This document shows positions 23,391-34,220 of a stretch of 64,000 nt of DNA, piece after piece (position 1 is the stretch's first letter; each line of letters begins with the position of its first letter). The DNA comes from an uncultured SAR86 cluster bacterium (GTDB taxonomy: Bacteria; Pseudomonadota; Gammaproteobacteria; Magnimaribacterales; D2472): NCBI GenBank assembly GCA_902541245.1, contig CACBPT010000002.1, positions 1 to 64,000 on the forward strand, read 5' to 3'. The translations under genes were made by a program, and so were the position numbers. The notes beneath the pieces are model-generated. The model made no database searches and was not told where the DNA came from. It was given only the letters and a program-made list of their open reading frames with translations.

Positions 23391-24314
23391 CTATTTCATT
23401 AAGTGAATTAATGACTTTATATCTTTAGGAAGATCTGCCTTAAATTCAAAAGCATCATCTTTATTTAAACATGGGAATCTTATAGTAGAGGCATGCAAAG
23501 CTTGTCTAGAAAAGTTCTGGATGCAATCGATTAATTTTTTTGAGGTTCCTTTCGCAATAAGATTTCTCGGATTATATAAAGTGTCTCCAATGATTGGAAG
23601 TTTTTGATGACTGAGATGCACCCTAATTTGATGAGTTCTACCAGTCTCGATTTCAATTGAAACATGAGAATACCCGCCATAAGAGCTAATTAATGAAACA
23701 TGAGACAAAGCATCTCTTCCATTTTCTCCAACTCGCATACGTATTCTGTTTCTTGGATCTCTTTCAATGGAATGATCTATAGAAAAACTTCCAATTACTT
23801 TTCCTACAACTAAAGCTTCATACTGCTTATAGACTTCTCTTTCTTGCAATTTATTAACAAAAAAATTTCTAAATTTTTCATTTTTAGCAATAACTAAAAC
23901 TCCAGACGTATCTTTATCTAACCTATGTACAATTCCACATCTTGGAAGAATCCTCAGATTTGGAAAATGAAAGGCAAGTGAGTTTGCTAAAGTTCCATTA
24001 TGACATCCTGCGCCAGGATGCATTACCACTCCAGACGATTTGTTAATAATTAAAAAGTCTTCCTCCTCATATAAAATATCTAAAGGAATGTCCTCTCCAT
24101 CCCATGATACTCTTTTCTCAAAGACTGGATCTAGAGCAAGCTCATCGCCAATATGAACTTTTTCTTTAGCTTTAAGATGTTCACCATTCACCAAAAGATT
24201 ACCTTGCAAAATCCATTTTTGAATTTGGTTGCGGGAAAAATCTTCAAACAATAAAGTTGCAGCTTGATCTAAGCGAAAATTATTCTGCTTTTCATTAATA
24301 TTCTTATGAATCAT
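23391..24314 (-). CDS. rluD: 23S rRNA pseudouridine synthase RluD
   Basis: GIVHRLDKDTSGVLVIAK motif, N-terminal S4 domain; divergent from bamD as in E. coli. Confidence 0.93.
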   Translation of the reverse strand: MIHKNINEKQNNFRLDQAATLLFEDFSRNQIQKWILQGNLLVNGEHLKAKEKVHIGDELALDPVFEKRVSWDGEDIPLDILYEEEDFLIINKSSGVVMHPGAGCHNGTLANSLAFHFPNLRILPRCGIVHRLDKDTSGVLVIAKNEKFRNFFVNKLQEREVYKQYEALVVGKVIGSFSIDHSIERDPRNRIRMRVGENGRDALSHVSLISSYGGYSHVSIEIETGRTHQIRVHLSHQKLPIIGDTLYNPRNLIAKGTSKKLIDCIQNFSRQALHASTIRFPCLNKDDAFEFKADLPKDIKSLIHLMK

Positions 24315-24403
24315 TTAAGGAATTTGAAAACTTTTTTACTATCTTACAATCTAATCTAATTGAATTAACCCAAACGCTTTAATAAATGTAAAATACTTTA
24401 CCA

Positions 24404-25216
24404 GTGAAATACAAAATAAAAAATCTTCGTAAATTAACATTACTTGCTTTAGTGACTCAGTTCATTTTTATTTCATCTTGCAGCTCTGATGGTCCAGTAA
24501 TGGAGCAACCTGAACAGATTTATTACGATCTTGCTCAACGAAGGATGAAAGCAAACAATTACTTTTCAGCTATTGAGGCTTTGCAAGCAATTGAAACAAA
24601 TTATCCATTTGGTCGATATGCTGAGCAAGCTCAGTCAGAATTGATATATGCATATTACATGAACGGTGAAGATGAAGCGTCACATGAAGCAGCTGAAAAA
24701 TTTATCCGCTTAAATCCAAGACATCCTAACATTGATTATGCTTATTTTATGAGAGGAATTTCTAGCTATACCAGAGATAAAGGAATATTTGCGAGGGTTT
24801 TTAAAAGAGATCTTTCTGATAGAGATATTTCTGGAGCCAAACAAGCCTTTGGAGAACTATCAGAATTTCTAACTCGTTTTCCTCAAAGCCAATATGCTCC
24901 TTATGCTTCCCAGAGGCTAATTTACTTAAGGGCTTTGATAGCTAAAAATGAGTTAGTTGTGGCTGAATATTACCTTAGGAGAAAAGCATATGTAGCAGCT
25001 CTTAGGAGAGCCAAGTATGTTATCGAAAATATTCCAAATACCTCAGAGACGATGAGGGCTCTAACAATAGCAAGAGAATGCTATAAGCAACTGGGTTATT
25101 TCGAATTAATGGAAGATATTGATTCAGTCATTTTGATGAACGGGGGTGTTATTTCAGAACCTCAAAAAAAATCTTCATGGAATTTCTTTTCCAGAAATGC
25201 TCCAGCACCAAATTAG
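24404..25216 (+). CDS. bamD: Outer membrane assembly lipoprotein BamD
   Basis: GTG start, lipobox FISSCSS, TPR-like YYDLAQRRMKANNYFSAIEALQAIETNYPFGRYAEQAQ. Confidence 0.93.
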   Translation: MKYKIKNLRKLTLLALVTQFIFISSCSSDGPVMEQPEQIYYDLAQRRMKANNYFSAIEALQAIETNYPFGRYAEQAQSELIYAYYMNGEDEASHEAAEKFIRLNPRHPNIDYAYFMRGISSYTRDKGIFARVFKRDLSDRDISGAKQAFGELSEFLTRFPQSQYAPYASQRLIYLRALIAKNELVVAEYYLRRKAYVAALRRAKYVIENIPNTSETMRALTIARECYKQLGYFELMEDIDSVILMNGGVISEPQKKSSWNFFSRNAPAPN

Positions 25217-25221
25217 AAAGT

Positions 25222-26430
25222 TTAAATTATTTTGTACAAGGCTTTAGTTAGTTGATTGTTAGTTTTGTACATTTCTCTTGGTTTATGTTGTTGATTGCAA
25301 ATAAATCCGTATCCTAAGTGTTGATCTGGATCCCCAAATGCAACAGCGCCTCCAATCCCAGCATGACCAAACATTCTATTTTTTAAAATAGGTGATATAT
25401 TTCCAAGAAAAGAAATTCCCTGCGACAGCTCATATCCAAGTCCAAATTTTATACCCGCACCAAATAATACTGAGTCAGGACCATTGGAATAAGGTGTAAT
25501 AGCAAGCTCTAATGTATTTTTCGACATTATTGAAGTGCCGTTTCTACTGCAGCCATTGCTTAAAATCCCATACAATTTTGCTAAACTTTTGGCTGTTCCA
25601 TGGCCATTTGCTGAGGGGATTTCCGCGATTCGCCAGTCTTCAGAATTTTGAAAATTATCACTATCCTCATCCCTAAATTCAAATGCCTGTTCGAAGTCAC
25701 CAGTCTTCAAGGCCTCCTTAAAGCTTTTGATTCTTTTTGGTAAAAGAAAATCAGGAACATGTTTCAAGAATCCTCCAGGCAGTTTAATAAAATCTTTTTG
25801 CATCATTATCATATCTGCGCACCTGCTAAAATTTTCTCTTGGAAGCCCAATATGAAAATCTAAATCAAATGGTTGAGCTATCTCCTCTTGAAAATATTGT
25901 CCGACACTCCTACCATCGATCCTTTTTATAATTTCTCCAACCAGCCAACCATATGTAAGTGCGTGATAGCTTTGCGACGAACCTGGTTCTCTGTAGGGAC
26001 TTTGTGACTCAAGATGGCTGACAAACTTGTCCCAATCTTGAAATGAACCAGAGGGAATCCCACCTTTAAATCCAAACATACCTGCTCTATGACATAAAAA
26101 ATCACTAACTTTAGTTGTCTCTTTCCCGTTACAGCTATATTCCGGCCAATAATAACTAACTAATTGATTTGGATTTAGCTTGCCTTGATCAATTAGTCTT
26201 GCAGCACATGTTGCTGTTACCCCCTTTGTAACAGAAAAAACGTTGACTAAAGTATCTTCCTTCCATGCCTTTGTTCTTTCTGCATCTTGATGTCCGCCCC
26301 AAAGATTTACAACAAGTTCTCCCTTGTGTTCAATAGCTATAGAAGCGCCTGTCTCAAATCCACTTTCAAAGGCATTAGAGAAAATTTCTTTCAAAGGAAG
26401 AAATTTTGAATCGCAATCTCCCTTAATCAT
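25222..26430 (-). CDS. Serine hydrolase of the beta-lactamase / class C-like esterase family
   Basis: SVTK (SxxK) motif, YHALTYGWLVGEIIKR, GHAGIGGAVAFGDP; no signal peptide seen. Confidence 0.88.
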   Translation of the reverse strand: MIKGDCDSKFLPLKEIFSNAFESGFETGASIAIEHKGELVVNLWGGHQDAERTKAWKEDTLVNVFSVTKGVTATCAARLIDQGKLNPNQLVSYYWPEYSCNGKETTKVSDFLCHRAGMFGFKGGIPSGSFQDWDKFVSHLESQSPYREPGSSQSYHALTYGWLVGEIIKRIDGRSVGQYFQEEIAQPFDLDFHIGLPRENFSRCADMIMMQKDFIKLPGGFLKHVPDFLLPKRIKSFKEALKTGDFEQAFEFRDEDSDNFQNSEDWRIAEIPSANGHGTAKSLAKLYGILSNGCSRNGTSIMSKNTLELAITPYSNGPDSVLFGAGIKFGLGYELSQGISFLGNISPILKNRMFGHAGIGGAVAFGDPDQHLGYGFICNQQHKPREMYKTNNQLTKALYKII

Positions 26431-27946
26431 TTAAGTCTCTATAATTTTGTATTTCTCCACTTTGTAACCTTTTTTGATAACTTAACAACTCCTTTCTAAT
26501 TACAGGAGCTAGGACATACAAACCTAAGATATTTGGTAAAGCCACAATGAAGATAAGTGCGTCTGAAAAATCCAATACTGCACTTAAATTTACAGTACAA
26601 CCAATAGCGATAAAAATACAAAAAAATATTTTAAAAATATTTTCTGCTATTGAAGATTCTCCAATAATGTAAGTCCAGCCTTTTAAGCCATAGTATGACC
26701 AAGACAATATTGTTGAAAATGCAAATAATAAAGCAATAAATGATAATGGAATGACAGACCAAGACAGAGTGCTACTAAAAGCAGTTGAGGTTAAAGCAAT
26801 TCCTTGAATTCCTTCATTTGCCAATCTTGGATCATAGACTGTAGTTAAAATTACTAGAGCCGTAAGTGTACAAATTACTACGGTATCTATAAAAGGTTCC
26901 ATTAATCCCACAAAGCCTTCAGAAACTGGTTCTTGAGTTTGAACAGTCGAATGAGCGATTGCTGCTGATCCAATGCCAGCCTCGTTAGAAAATGCTGCTC
27001 TTTGAAATCCTAAAATCATGATTCCCAGCATTCCTCCACTCATGGCTGTTGGATTAAATGCTTCGTAAAATATTGCTGACAATGCCCAAGGCACTCTGTC
27101 TACATTTATAAAAATTACAATTAAAGCTCCCACTACGTATGTCAATGTCATAAATGGGACTAGCTTTGCAGTAACCCGAGCTATGCTTTTTATTCCGCCG
27201 ATGATTACCAGTCCAACTATTCCAGCAAGGATTGAACCAAATAACCAACCCTTATCAACAAAATAGCTAGAATCTCCCCCTGTTATAAAAATAAATTGCT
27301 GAAAAGCTTGATTCGATTGAAACATGTTCCCAATACCCAAACATCCAAAAACAATTGCCAGTGCATAAAATAATCCCATTGGCTTTGCAAGCCAAGATAA
27401 ATTTTTTTGATGCAATCCAGCTTCAAGATAATACATTGGGCCACCAGAGATACTTCCATCTGGATTAACCTTTCTGTACATGACCCCAGCTACACATTCA
27501 GCAAATTTTGTAGACATCCCTAAGAAACCTGCAATTATCAACCAAAATGTAGCTCCGGGACCTCCTATAGAAATAACAATTGCTACTCCAGCAATATTCC
27601 CTATGCCTACAGTTCCAGATACAGCTGTAGATAATGCTTGGAAATGAGTAAGCTCGCCTTCATTTCCTGACTTAGTGTAGTCTCCTCTTAATAATTGAAA
27701 TGCGTGTTTAAATCCCCGTAGATTTAAAAAATTAAAGTAAAAAGTAAAAAAAATTGCTCCTCCAATCAACCATATAACTATTAAAGGCATGGGAGTATTA
27801 AAAATCATATATTCATAAAAAATAAAACTGGATAAAATATTTGTTACAGGTTGAATGACGGCATTAATTGTGGCATCTATTCCATCTGCTGATAACGGTG
27901 TTGAAATTAAAAAAAAGAGACAAAAAATAAGTCTGTTAGGTTTCAT
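26423..27946 (-). CDS. AGCS-family alanine/glycine:cation symporter
   Basis: LSTAVSGTVGIGNIAGVAIVISIGGPGATFW, FSNEAGIGSAAIAHS motifs, multiple TM segments. Confidence 0.94.
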   Translation of the reverse strand: MKPNRLIFCLFFLISTPLSADGIDATINAVIQPVTNILSSFIFYEYMIFNTPMPLIVIWLIGGAIFFTFYFNFLNLRGFKHAFQLLRGDYTKSGNEGELTHFQALSTAVSGTVGIGNIAGVAIVISIGGPGATFWLIIAGFLGMSTKFAECVAGVMYRKVNPDGSISGGPMYYLEAGLHQKNLSWLAKPMGLFYALAIVFGCLGIGNMFQSNQAFQQFIFITGGDSSYFVDKGWLFGSILAGIVGLVIIGGIKSIARVTAKLVPFMTLTYVVGALIVIFINVDRVPWALSAIFYEAFNPTAMSGGMLGIMILGFQRAAFSNEAGIGSAAIAHSTVQTQEPVSEGFVGLMEPFIDTVVICTLTALVILTTVYDPRLANEGIQGIALTSTAFSSTLSWSVIPLSFIALLFAFSTILSWSYYGLKGWTYIIGESSIAENIFKIFFCIFIAIGCTVNLSAVLDFSDALIFIVALPNILGLYVLAPVIRKELLSYQKRLQSGEIQNYRDLND

Positions 27947-27981
27947 AAATTGAATATACTACATTAACAAATTTATATTAT

Positions 27982-28683
27982 ATGAAAATAGGAATTCTCA
28001 ATGCTGATACTGTAGAACTTCCGGGTGCATCAGCATTTGGTCAATATCCAGAAATGTTTTCAAAAATTTTTTGGGCAATAGATCCAACCATTCAGTTTGA
28101 AGCATATGAAGTGCAGTTTGATCATTATCCAAAAAAAATAAATGATTGTGATGCATACTTAATTACCGGTAGTAAAGCTAGCGCATACGAAGAGAAAAAT
28201 TGGATAAATAAACTAAAAAAATTCGTTCAAACTCTTCATCAAAACAAAACAAAGTTGATAGGCATTTGTTTCGGCCATCAGATAATAGCTGAGGCTTTAG
28301 GAGGCTCTGTAAAGAATTCCCCAAAGGGTTGGCATGTTGGAGTAGATTCAATATCTTTATTTAAACAAGAGTTTGATTTTGATTTTGAAGGTGGTGAGTT
28401 TAATCTAGTTTTCAGCCATCAAGATGAAGTTATAAAATTGCCTGAAAACGCAAAATTAATTGCAGGATCACCGATTTGTCCAAATGGGATGTTTGTCATT
28501 GATGATCATATCCTTTGTACGCAAGGACATATTGAATTAAAGAAAGACTTTGCAAAATTAATATATGAATTTAGAAAAAATCAGATTGGAGATGCGAAAT
28601 ATTTAAGTGCTTGTAAAACATTAATTGATGAAACAGATGAATTGGCAGTTGTAAAAGTCCTAATAAAATTTTTAAAAAATTAA
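27982..28683 (+). CDS. Class I glutamine amidotransferase (GMP synthase GATase-like)
   Basis: LIGICFGHQIIAEALGG nucleophile elbow, SHQDEV, QGHIE motifs. Confidence 0.9.
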   Translation: MKIGILNADTVELPGASAFGQYPEMFSKIFWAIDPTIQFEAYEVQFDHYPKKINDCDAYLITGSKASAYEEKNWINKLKKFVQTLHQNKTKLIGICFGHQIIAEALGGSVKNSPKGWHVGVDSISLFKQEFDFDFEGGEFNLVFSHQDEVIKLPENAKLIAGSPICPNGMFVIDDHILCTQGHIELKKDFAKLIYEFRKNQIGDAKYLSACKTLIDETDELAVVKVLIKFLKN

Positions 28684-28684
28684 T

Positions 28685-29509
28685 TTAAAAAGGTTTATCG
28701 CCATCAATTGCCACTCGCTCTAATAAACGGTGCGCAGGAAAATAATCATTAATGGGTTTGTGTTGAGTGCTTCTGTTATCCCAAATAGCAATAGAATTTG
28801 GCTCCCAATTGAAACGACAGGTATATTCAGCAGTAATTGAGTGATCAAATAGAAAATCTAAAATTGCTGAGCTTTCTTTAGGTGGCAGGCCGATTATTTT
28901 TGTTGTAAACAAAGCATTTACAAAAATAACTTTTTGTTTGCTTTCGGGGTGCACTCTTATAACAGGATGTTGAACCGGAGGATTATCTTTGACAGCTTCA
29001 GCCAAGCGCTCTTTCCCACCAGGCTCTGCCAAACTTTCCTTAAAACCATAACTAAAATCATGCTCTGCATTAAGATTTGAAAGAAATTTTTGCATTCCTT
29101 TAGATAAACCATCATATGCAGCTGACATGCTAGCCCACATTGTATCCCCTCCCTTTGGAGGACAAATTTTTGATCTTAAAACTGAACCCAATGGTGGATG
29201 TTGACGGAATGTCATGTCCGAATGCCACACCTCGATTTTACTTGGTTTTTCTGCCGTGCTCTCAAGAATTGTAATTTCTGGAAAGCCTTCAACTGTTTCA
29301 TAGGCGGGATGTGTTTGAACTGGGCCAAATGATTCTGCTAATGCTTTATGTTGTTGCGGCGAAATATCTTGATCACGAAAAAAAATAACTTTGTGTTTTA
29401 TAAGCAGTTTTCTGATTTCGGCATAGACATCAGGTTGCAAGTCATTACAAAGGTCGACTCCATGTAATTCCGCTCCTAGAGCTGCAGCTATTGGCTTTAC
29501 TTTAAACAT
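28685..29509 (-). CDS. TauD/TfdA family Fe(II)/2-oxoglutarate dioxygenase
   Basis: WHSDMTF (HxD), IWDNRSTQHKPINDY distal His, HRLLERVAIDG. Confidence 0.93.
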   Translation of the reverse strand: MFKVKPIAAALGAELHGVDLCNDLQPDVYAEIRKLLIKHKVIFFRDQDISPQQHKALAESFGPVQTHPAYETVEGFPEITILESTAEKPSKIEVWHSDMTFRQHPPLGSVLRSKICPPKGGDTMWASMSAAYDGLSKGMQKFLSNLNAEHDFSYGFKESLAEPGGKERLAEAVKDNPPVQHPVIRVHPESKQKVIFVNALFTTKIIGLPPKESSAILDFLFDHSITAEYTCRFNWEPNSIAIWDNRSTQHKPINDYFPAHRLLERVAIDGDKPF

Positions 29510-29539
29510 TTTTAATAAAATATTTCTTTTAAAGAAATT

Positions 29540-30064
29540 TTAGTCTTTAATCTCACTATCAATCAAGACTGCTATTAATAAGGCCGGCTCATCTCCATGA
29601 TTGACCCATGCATGATTTGTACCTCTTTGAACCACAGTATCAAATGGCTCAAGTCTTACTTCTTCTTCATCTAATAAAAGAGTGACATCACCCTTTAATA
29701 AAATTATGTAGTCAATCGTCTCTGTCTTGTGCATTGCTGGATGCTTAGAGGTGTCTATCCTATGGTGAGCTGCTCCAATGCGATCGAATGCCTCAGCAGC
29801 CAAATCTTGAAGAACATCCCATGGAACTCCTTCTGGAGTAGGATTAATTTGAAAATATCTAAATTTTGTTCCGCCTTCGGGAGGTGACAAGATGATTGCA
29901 GAGTCACCCCTATCGACTTCATCAGTTGAATCGATTACTGCTCCATCTGTATTCCAGATTTCAAATAGTCCTCCTACCTCTTCTCCTATTGAGCATGCAG
30001 GTGGTCCATCAATTGTGATGATTGATTTACCATTTTGATTATGTCCTGTGATTATTCTTCTCAT
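29540..30064 (-). CDS. Cupin domain protein
   Basis: HKTETIDYIILLKGDVTLLLDEEEVRLEPFDTVVQRGTNHAWVN. Confidence 0.88.
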   Translation of the reverse strand: MRRIITGHNQNGKSIITIDGPPACSIGEEVGGLFEIWNTDGAVIDSTDEVDRGDSAIILSPPEGGTKFRYFQINPTPEGVPWDVLQDLAAEAFDRIGAAHHRIDTSKHPAMHKTETIDYIILLKGDVTLLLDEEEVRLEPFDTVVQRGTNHAWVNHGDEPALLIAVLIDSEIKD

Positions 30065-30096
30065 TTTCTTTCTTTTAATAAACTTAATAAATGATT

Positions 30097-33000
30097 TTAC
30101 AACTTATTTGAAATTGCATAGCAAGCTGGAATATAAAAAACAGCAATAATCGTAGAGCCGATAACACCACCTGCCATTGCCCAAGCAAGCGGTTCAAAGA
30201 AAATACTTGTGATTAATAAAGGCATGAATCCTCCAATGGTCGTTGCTGAGGTTGTAATTACATGACGAGTAGATCTTATGATTACTTCGACTAAATCCTC
30301 TTTATTTATAGGGGATTTAGCATGAGCTTCTTTTATATGAGATAAAACAACTATTGAATCATTGATTGACAGTCCAGCAAGTCCTATTGCTCCAACGAGA
30401 CCCATGAAACCAAAATTGGCTTGACCAAGAGTTAATCCTAGAAAAGCTAAACCTGTACACCAACCCGCAACGCTTAATATAAGAGTTGCTTGTCTAAATG
30501 AGTTTAAAGCTGAAACTAATGCAATAACAATAAGCACAAAGAATAGTATTGCCGATGAAAAAATGTTTGCTTGAGATTTACCTCTTGCATCTGCTTCTCC
30601 GCCTACCTCAAGAATGTAGCCAGGAGGAAGCTCAGCCCTAAATATTTGTATCTTATCCTTCAAAAATTTTTCTGTGTCTGAAGGAAGTAATCCTGGCCAA
30701 ATCCAAGCCGCTACTTGATTTTGTCTTTTGCCAGCATCTCTAGAAACAAAATTTGCCTGATTGGTAACAGCAAATTCTCCATAATTAGATGAATAATCAA
30801 ATCCATCGTTTGATGGGACTGATAAATATTGTGTAGATCTAATTGAATCATTGGAAGAACCTCTTAATTTAATAGGAATTTCTTTATTACCATCTAGCAT
30901 AGTCCCAACTTTTATACCTTCACTTGCAATTGCGAGTTCGTTAATAAAAAATTCGCCTGAAATTGAATTCATGGCTAAATCAGATTCACTAAATTTAAAC
31001 TCTAAATTAGCAGCGCCCCCGCTTAGTTCACTGTTGGTTAAATATACATCCGGGGCAGCTCTAATTATCAACTCTAGTTTATTACCCAAAGCTCTCAGAA
31101 CAGAAAGGTCTGGACCATCAATACTATACTCAACGGCCGCATCTACTGGAGGGCCTGAATCAAATTTATCAATAATAATTTTTAAATCTGGATTTTCAGA
31201 AGTAAGTCTTTTTGCAAGCGAAGGAAGTTTTTTGATCATCTCACTGTAAGAAGAGGCTATGTAGACTCCTTGCGCTAGGTTATTAGACCCAAGAGCGGAA
31301 TCGCCGCCTATTACGTTGTAAAGTATTCTTGGCAATCTTCTGCCTATAAACCAAAAATCATCTTCAACGATTCCACTATTCAATATAGACTCTCTGATTT
31401 TTAACACCTCTTTCTTAGTGCTCTCTACATTAGAGTTTTGAGGTAACTCAATTAACACCTTGAACATATTCCTGTCCAAAGCCGGAAAAAAATCTGCCTT
31501 TAAAAATGGAAATGATAAAAAACCTATCATGGGCAAAATCATTGCAATCATGATTCCTCTCCTAGGAAGGGCATATGACCATGTTAGAAGATCTCTGTAT
31601 CTGTTTAGAAGCTTTTGATTTGAGTATCCGTTTCCAGAAAAAATTTCCTTATCAAAGAACTTAATTTTATTAATATAGTTTAGAAGGAGTGGAACAACAT
31701 ATAGCGCGAGAAACAAGGACGCAGTAACAGATAAAATAACGGTTTTAGCCATGCCTCCAACAAATTCTGCGCTTGGCCCTTGACCTGCTGCAATTGGGAA
31801 AAACGACAAAGCAGTTGTTGCGGTTGCAGCAGAAAGCGGAATCCATAAATGACTAAATGTTTCGTATGATGCTAATTCCCGAGAGTGACCTAAACTTCGT
31901 CTGTATTTAAAGTCTTCAACTACAATAATTGCATTATCTATTAACAACCCAAGAGCAATAATTATTCCTGTCATTGAGGTTTGATGCAGTGGCAAACCTA
32001 ATAATTTACATCCAAATAAAACTAAAAAAATTGTAAGAGGTATGATTGACCCAACGATCAAAGCTGATTTAAAGCCTAACAAAAAATAACTTATTCCAAT
32101 AACAATTAGGGTCGCGAAAATTATGCTTCCATACAAATTATTAAATTTTTGTTTAAAGTAATATGATTCGTCGTAAATTTTTTCTAATTTGATTTCAGGA
32201 GGAAGTTGCTTTCTAAAATCTTCTACTAATAACTCAATGCTTTCCACATAAAGATCAACTCTCAAGGAAAATGCACCCCTTATTTCAACGAGAACAGCCT
32301 TCTCCCCATTAAATACAACAAGTTCTTCGGGTGGATCTCTGGGATTTTTTGATAAGCTCGCTATATCACCAAGCCGGATAATTTCATATTCATTAAAAAC
32401 TTTTATGGGTAAATTAGACACCTCAGATAAGTTAGTTAGATTTTCTTGAGACTTTACAAGAAATTCTTGACCATTTTTTGATATTTGCCCAATAGGTTTT
32501 TTTGTATCAAGTGAGGTGAGAACCTTTGCTACTTCTTGAAAGGTGAGTCCAAGAGCTGATAACTTTGCATTATCAATTTCAACTAAAACTTCCTCATCTG
32601 CAGAACCAAAAACAGAACTCCTATCTGATCCTGCTATATATGCCATACTTTGACGAAGATCCTCAGCTATTCGTGATAGCAGAATAAGTGGTGGTTCGCC
32701 ATCACCATTCCATGTGAGCGCATACAACAATGTAGTTGGAGGTCCGCTACTTCTAATTAACTGTGGCTTCAGTCCAGCAGGCAAATCAAATAATGATTGA
32801 TCTAACTTATCTTGAACTTCAGACCACACTTGCTCAATTAATGCCGGAGAAACGTTATCTTTTATTTCCAGAACAGTTGTGCCAAAACCCTGAGAGGCAA
32901 ATGAAATAATTTCATTAAGCTCATAAACCTCTCGGAGTTTTGCCTCCATTGGCTCAAGAATTTGTGTTTCAATTCTTGTTGGTGATGCACCAGGATAAAT

Positions 33001-33147
33001 TGTCTGAACTGTTGACCAGCGTTGAGCTAACTCAGGATTTTCTTGTCGAGGAACTGTGTTAAGCGCAAATACACCAGATAAAAATATAAAAATTAGTAGT
33101 AGTGCAAAAACTCTAGGTTGTGTAAATAAAATCTTTAAAAAAAACAT
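30097..33147 (-). CDS. RND family efflux permease (AcrB/MexF-like)
   Basis: About 1016 aa, TM1 followed by PRQENPELAQRWSTVQTIYPGASPTRIETQILEPME, NAIIVVEDF in TM4 region. Confidence 0.95.
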   Translation of the reverse strand: MFFLKILFTQPRVFALLLIFIFLSGVFALNTVPRQENPELAQRWSTVQTIYPGASPTRIETQILEPMEAKLREVYELNEIISFASQGFGTTVLEIKDNVSPALIEQVWSEVQDKLDQSLFDLPAGLKPQLIRSSGPPTTLLYALTWNGDGEPPLILLSRIAEDLRQSMAYIAGSDRSSVFGSADEEVLVEIDNAKLSALGLTFQEVAKVLTSLDTKKPIGQISKNGQEFLVKSQENLTNLSEVSNLPIKVFNEYEIIRLGDIASLSKNPRDPPEELVVFNGEKAVLVEIRGAFSLRVDLYVESIELLVEDFRKQLPPEIKLEKIYDESYYFKQKFNNLYGSIIFATLIVIGISYFLLGFKSALIVGSIIPLTIFLVLFGCKLLGLPLHQTSMTGIIIALGLLIDNAIIVVEDFKYRRSLGHSRELASYETFSHLWIPLSAATATTALSFFPIAAGQGPSAEFVGGMAKTVILSVTASLFLALYVVPLLLNYINKIKFFDKEIFSGNGYSNQKLLNRYRDLLTWSYALPRRGIMIAMILPMIGFLSFPFLKADFFPALDRNMFKVLIELPQNSNVESTKKEVLKIRESILNSGIVEDDFWFIGRRLPRILYNVIGGDSALGSNNLAQGVYIASSYSEMIKKLPSLAKRLTSENPDLKIIIDKFDSGPPVDAAVEYSIDGPDLSVLRALGNKLELIIRAAPDVYLTNSELSGGAANLEFKFSESDLAMNSISGEFFINELAIASEGIKVGTMLDGNKEIPIKLRGSSNDSIRSTQYLSVPSNDGFDYSSNYGEFAVTNQANFVSRDAGKRQNQVAAWIWPGLLPSDTEKFLKDKIQIFRAELPPGYILEVGGEADARGKSQANIFSSAILFFVLIVIALVSALNSFRQATLILSVAGWCTGLAFLGLTLGQANFGFMGLVGAIGLAGLSINDSIVVLSHIKEAHAKSPINKEDLVEVIIRSTRHVITTSATTIGGFMPLLITSIFFEPLAWAMAGGVIGSTIIAVFYIPACYAISNKL

Positions 33148-33150
33148 AGC

Positions 33151-34146
33151 TTAATTTACTCTTAAAATCTCACTATCTATGACTTGTTCTGCTCCTCCGC
33201 TAACAACCATATCACCCGTATTAATAGTGCCAGAAATATAAGCGTTATTTCCTTCAACATGAATTAATTCAACAATTTCTTTGGATACTTGATATTGATT
33301 TTTTTGATCTGTAGATACTGTATAAACATTCCAAAGACCTTGTGTTCCTTGAGAAAGAGATTTGAGTGGCACCCATGCACCTGTTTTTTCTTTTATTTGC
33401 GTCAATTGCAGAAATGAAATGGATCCAGGATTAATGAAGGTACTAAATTCAAAGATACACAATCTATTATCACTTCCTTGACTGCTCATTTGAGTAAATC
33501 TCTTAAGTTGAGCAGAATGTATTTTGTCATTAATAACAAAATTGTATTCCTGCCCAATAATAAGGCCATCTATGACGGTGCTTGGTACAGATACATGTGC
33601 TTCAACACTCGTAGAATCAATTACTTCTAAAATTGCTATTCCAGGGCTCGTCACTGTTCCAGAATCAAAGAATCTATTTTGAATGTAGCCATTAAATGGA
33701 GCACGAATTTTGGTTTGCTCCAACTTTACAGAATAGAAATCAACTTGAGCCTTTGCAATTAAAAAATCCGAACTAGCACGGTCAAGTTCTTGATTGGAAA
33801 TAAAACCTTTCTCTTTTAAGTCTGTAAATCTCTTAAGAACTTGATCTGCTAAGTCATATCTTGCAAGTGCCTGGTTGAGGCTAGCCTGCATTTCTGATGG
33901 ATCTAAAAAAGCTAAAATATCACCTTTTTGAATAGCATCACCTATATCAACTTTTACTTCATCAATTTTTCCAGCGACTTCAAAAGCTAATTTAGAATAA
34001 TTTAGGGGTAGAATCTTGCCCGGGAATCTTTGGGAAATATTGTATGTTTTTTGTATTTCAATTGTTGTTATTTCTAATGAGCCATTGGCAGATAATGAAC
34101 TTATTAATATAAGAGAGAGATTCAAAATTATTAAAAATTTATTCAT
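33151..34146 (-). CDS. RND efflux periplasmic adaptor (HlyD/MFP)
   Basis: GKIDEVKVDIGDAIQKGDILAFLDPSEMQASLNQA and IRAPFNGYIQNRFFDSGT. Start MNKFLIILN (34146) preferred over the track start, which overlaps tetR. Confidence 0.92.
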   Translation of the reverse strand: MNKFLIILNLSLILISSLSANGSLEITTIEIQKTYNISQRFPGKILPLNYSKLAFEVAGKIDEVKVDIGDAIQKGDILAFLDPSEMQASLNQALARYDLADQVLKRFTDLKEKGFISNQELDRASSDFLIAKAQVDFYSVKLEQTKIRAPFNGYIQNRFFDSGTVTSPGIAILEVIDSTSVEAHVSVPSTVIDGLIIGQEYNFVINDKIHSAQLKRFTQMSSQGSDNRLCIFEFSTFINPGSISFLQLTQIKEKTGAWVPLKSLSQGTQGLWNVYTVSTDQKNQYQVSKEIVELIHVEGNNAYISGTINTGDMVVSGGAEQVIDSEILRVN

Positions 34147-34172
34147 AGAAAAATATTGTGCTATGCTATTGA

Positions 34173-34189
34173 TGTTAACAGCGTAAACA
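34173..34189. promoter_or_regulatory. Candidate TetR operator 1
   Basis: TGTTAACAGCGTAAACA, palindromic TGTTnACnnnGTnAACA, in the divergent promoter region. Confidence 0.6.
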
Positions 34190-34203
34190 TAGTATATATG
34201 TAA

Positions 34204-34220
34204 TGTTTTCACTGTCAACA
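34204..34220. promoter_or_regulatory. Candidate TetR operator 2
   Basis: TGTTTTCACTGTCAACA, related palindrome centred 31 bp from operator 1. Confidence 0.55.

Noticed and set aside
30851-31249. 132-aa antisense ORF within the RND permease gene
   Set aside because: The sense frame is a well-conserved RND protein; the antisense product has no recognisable domain.
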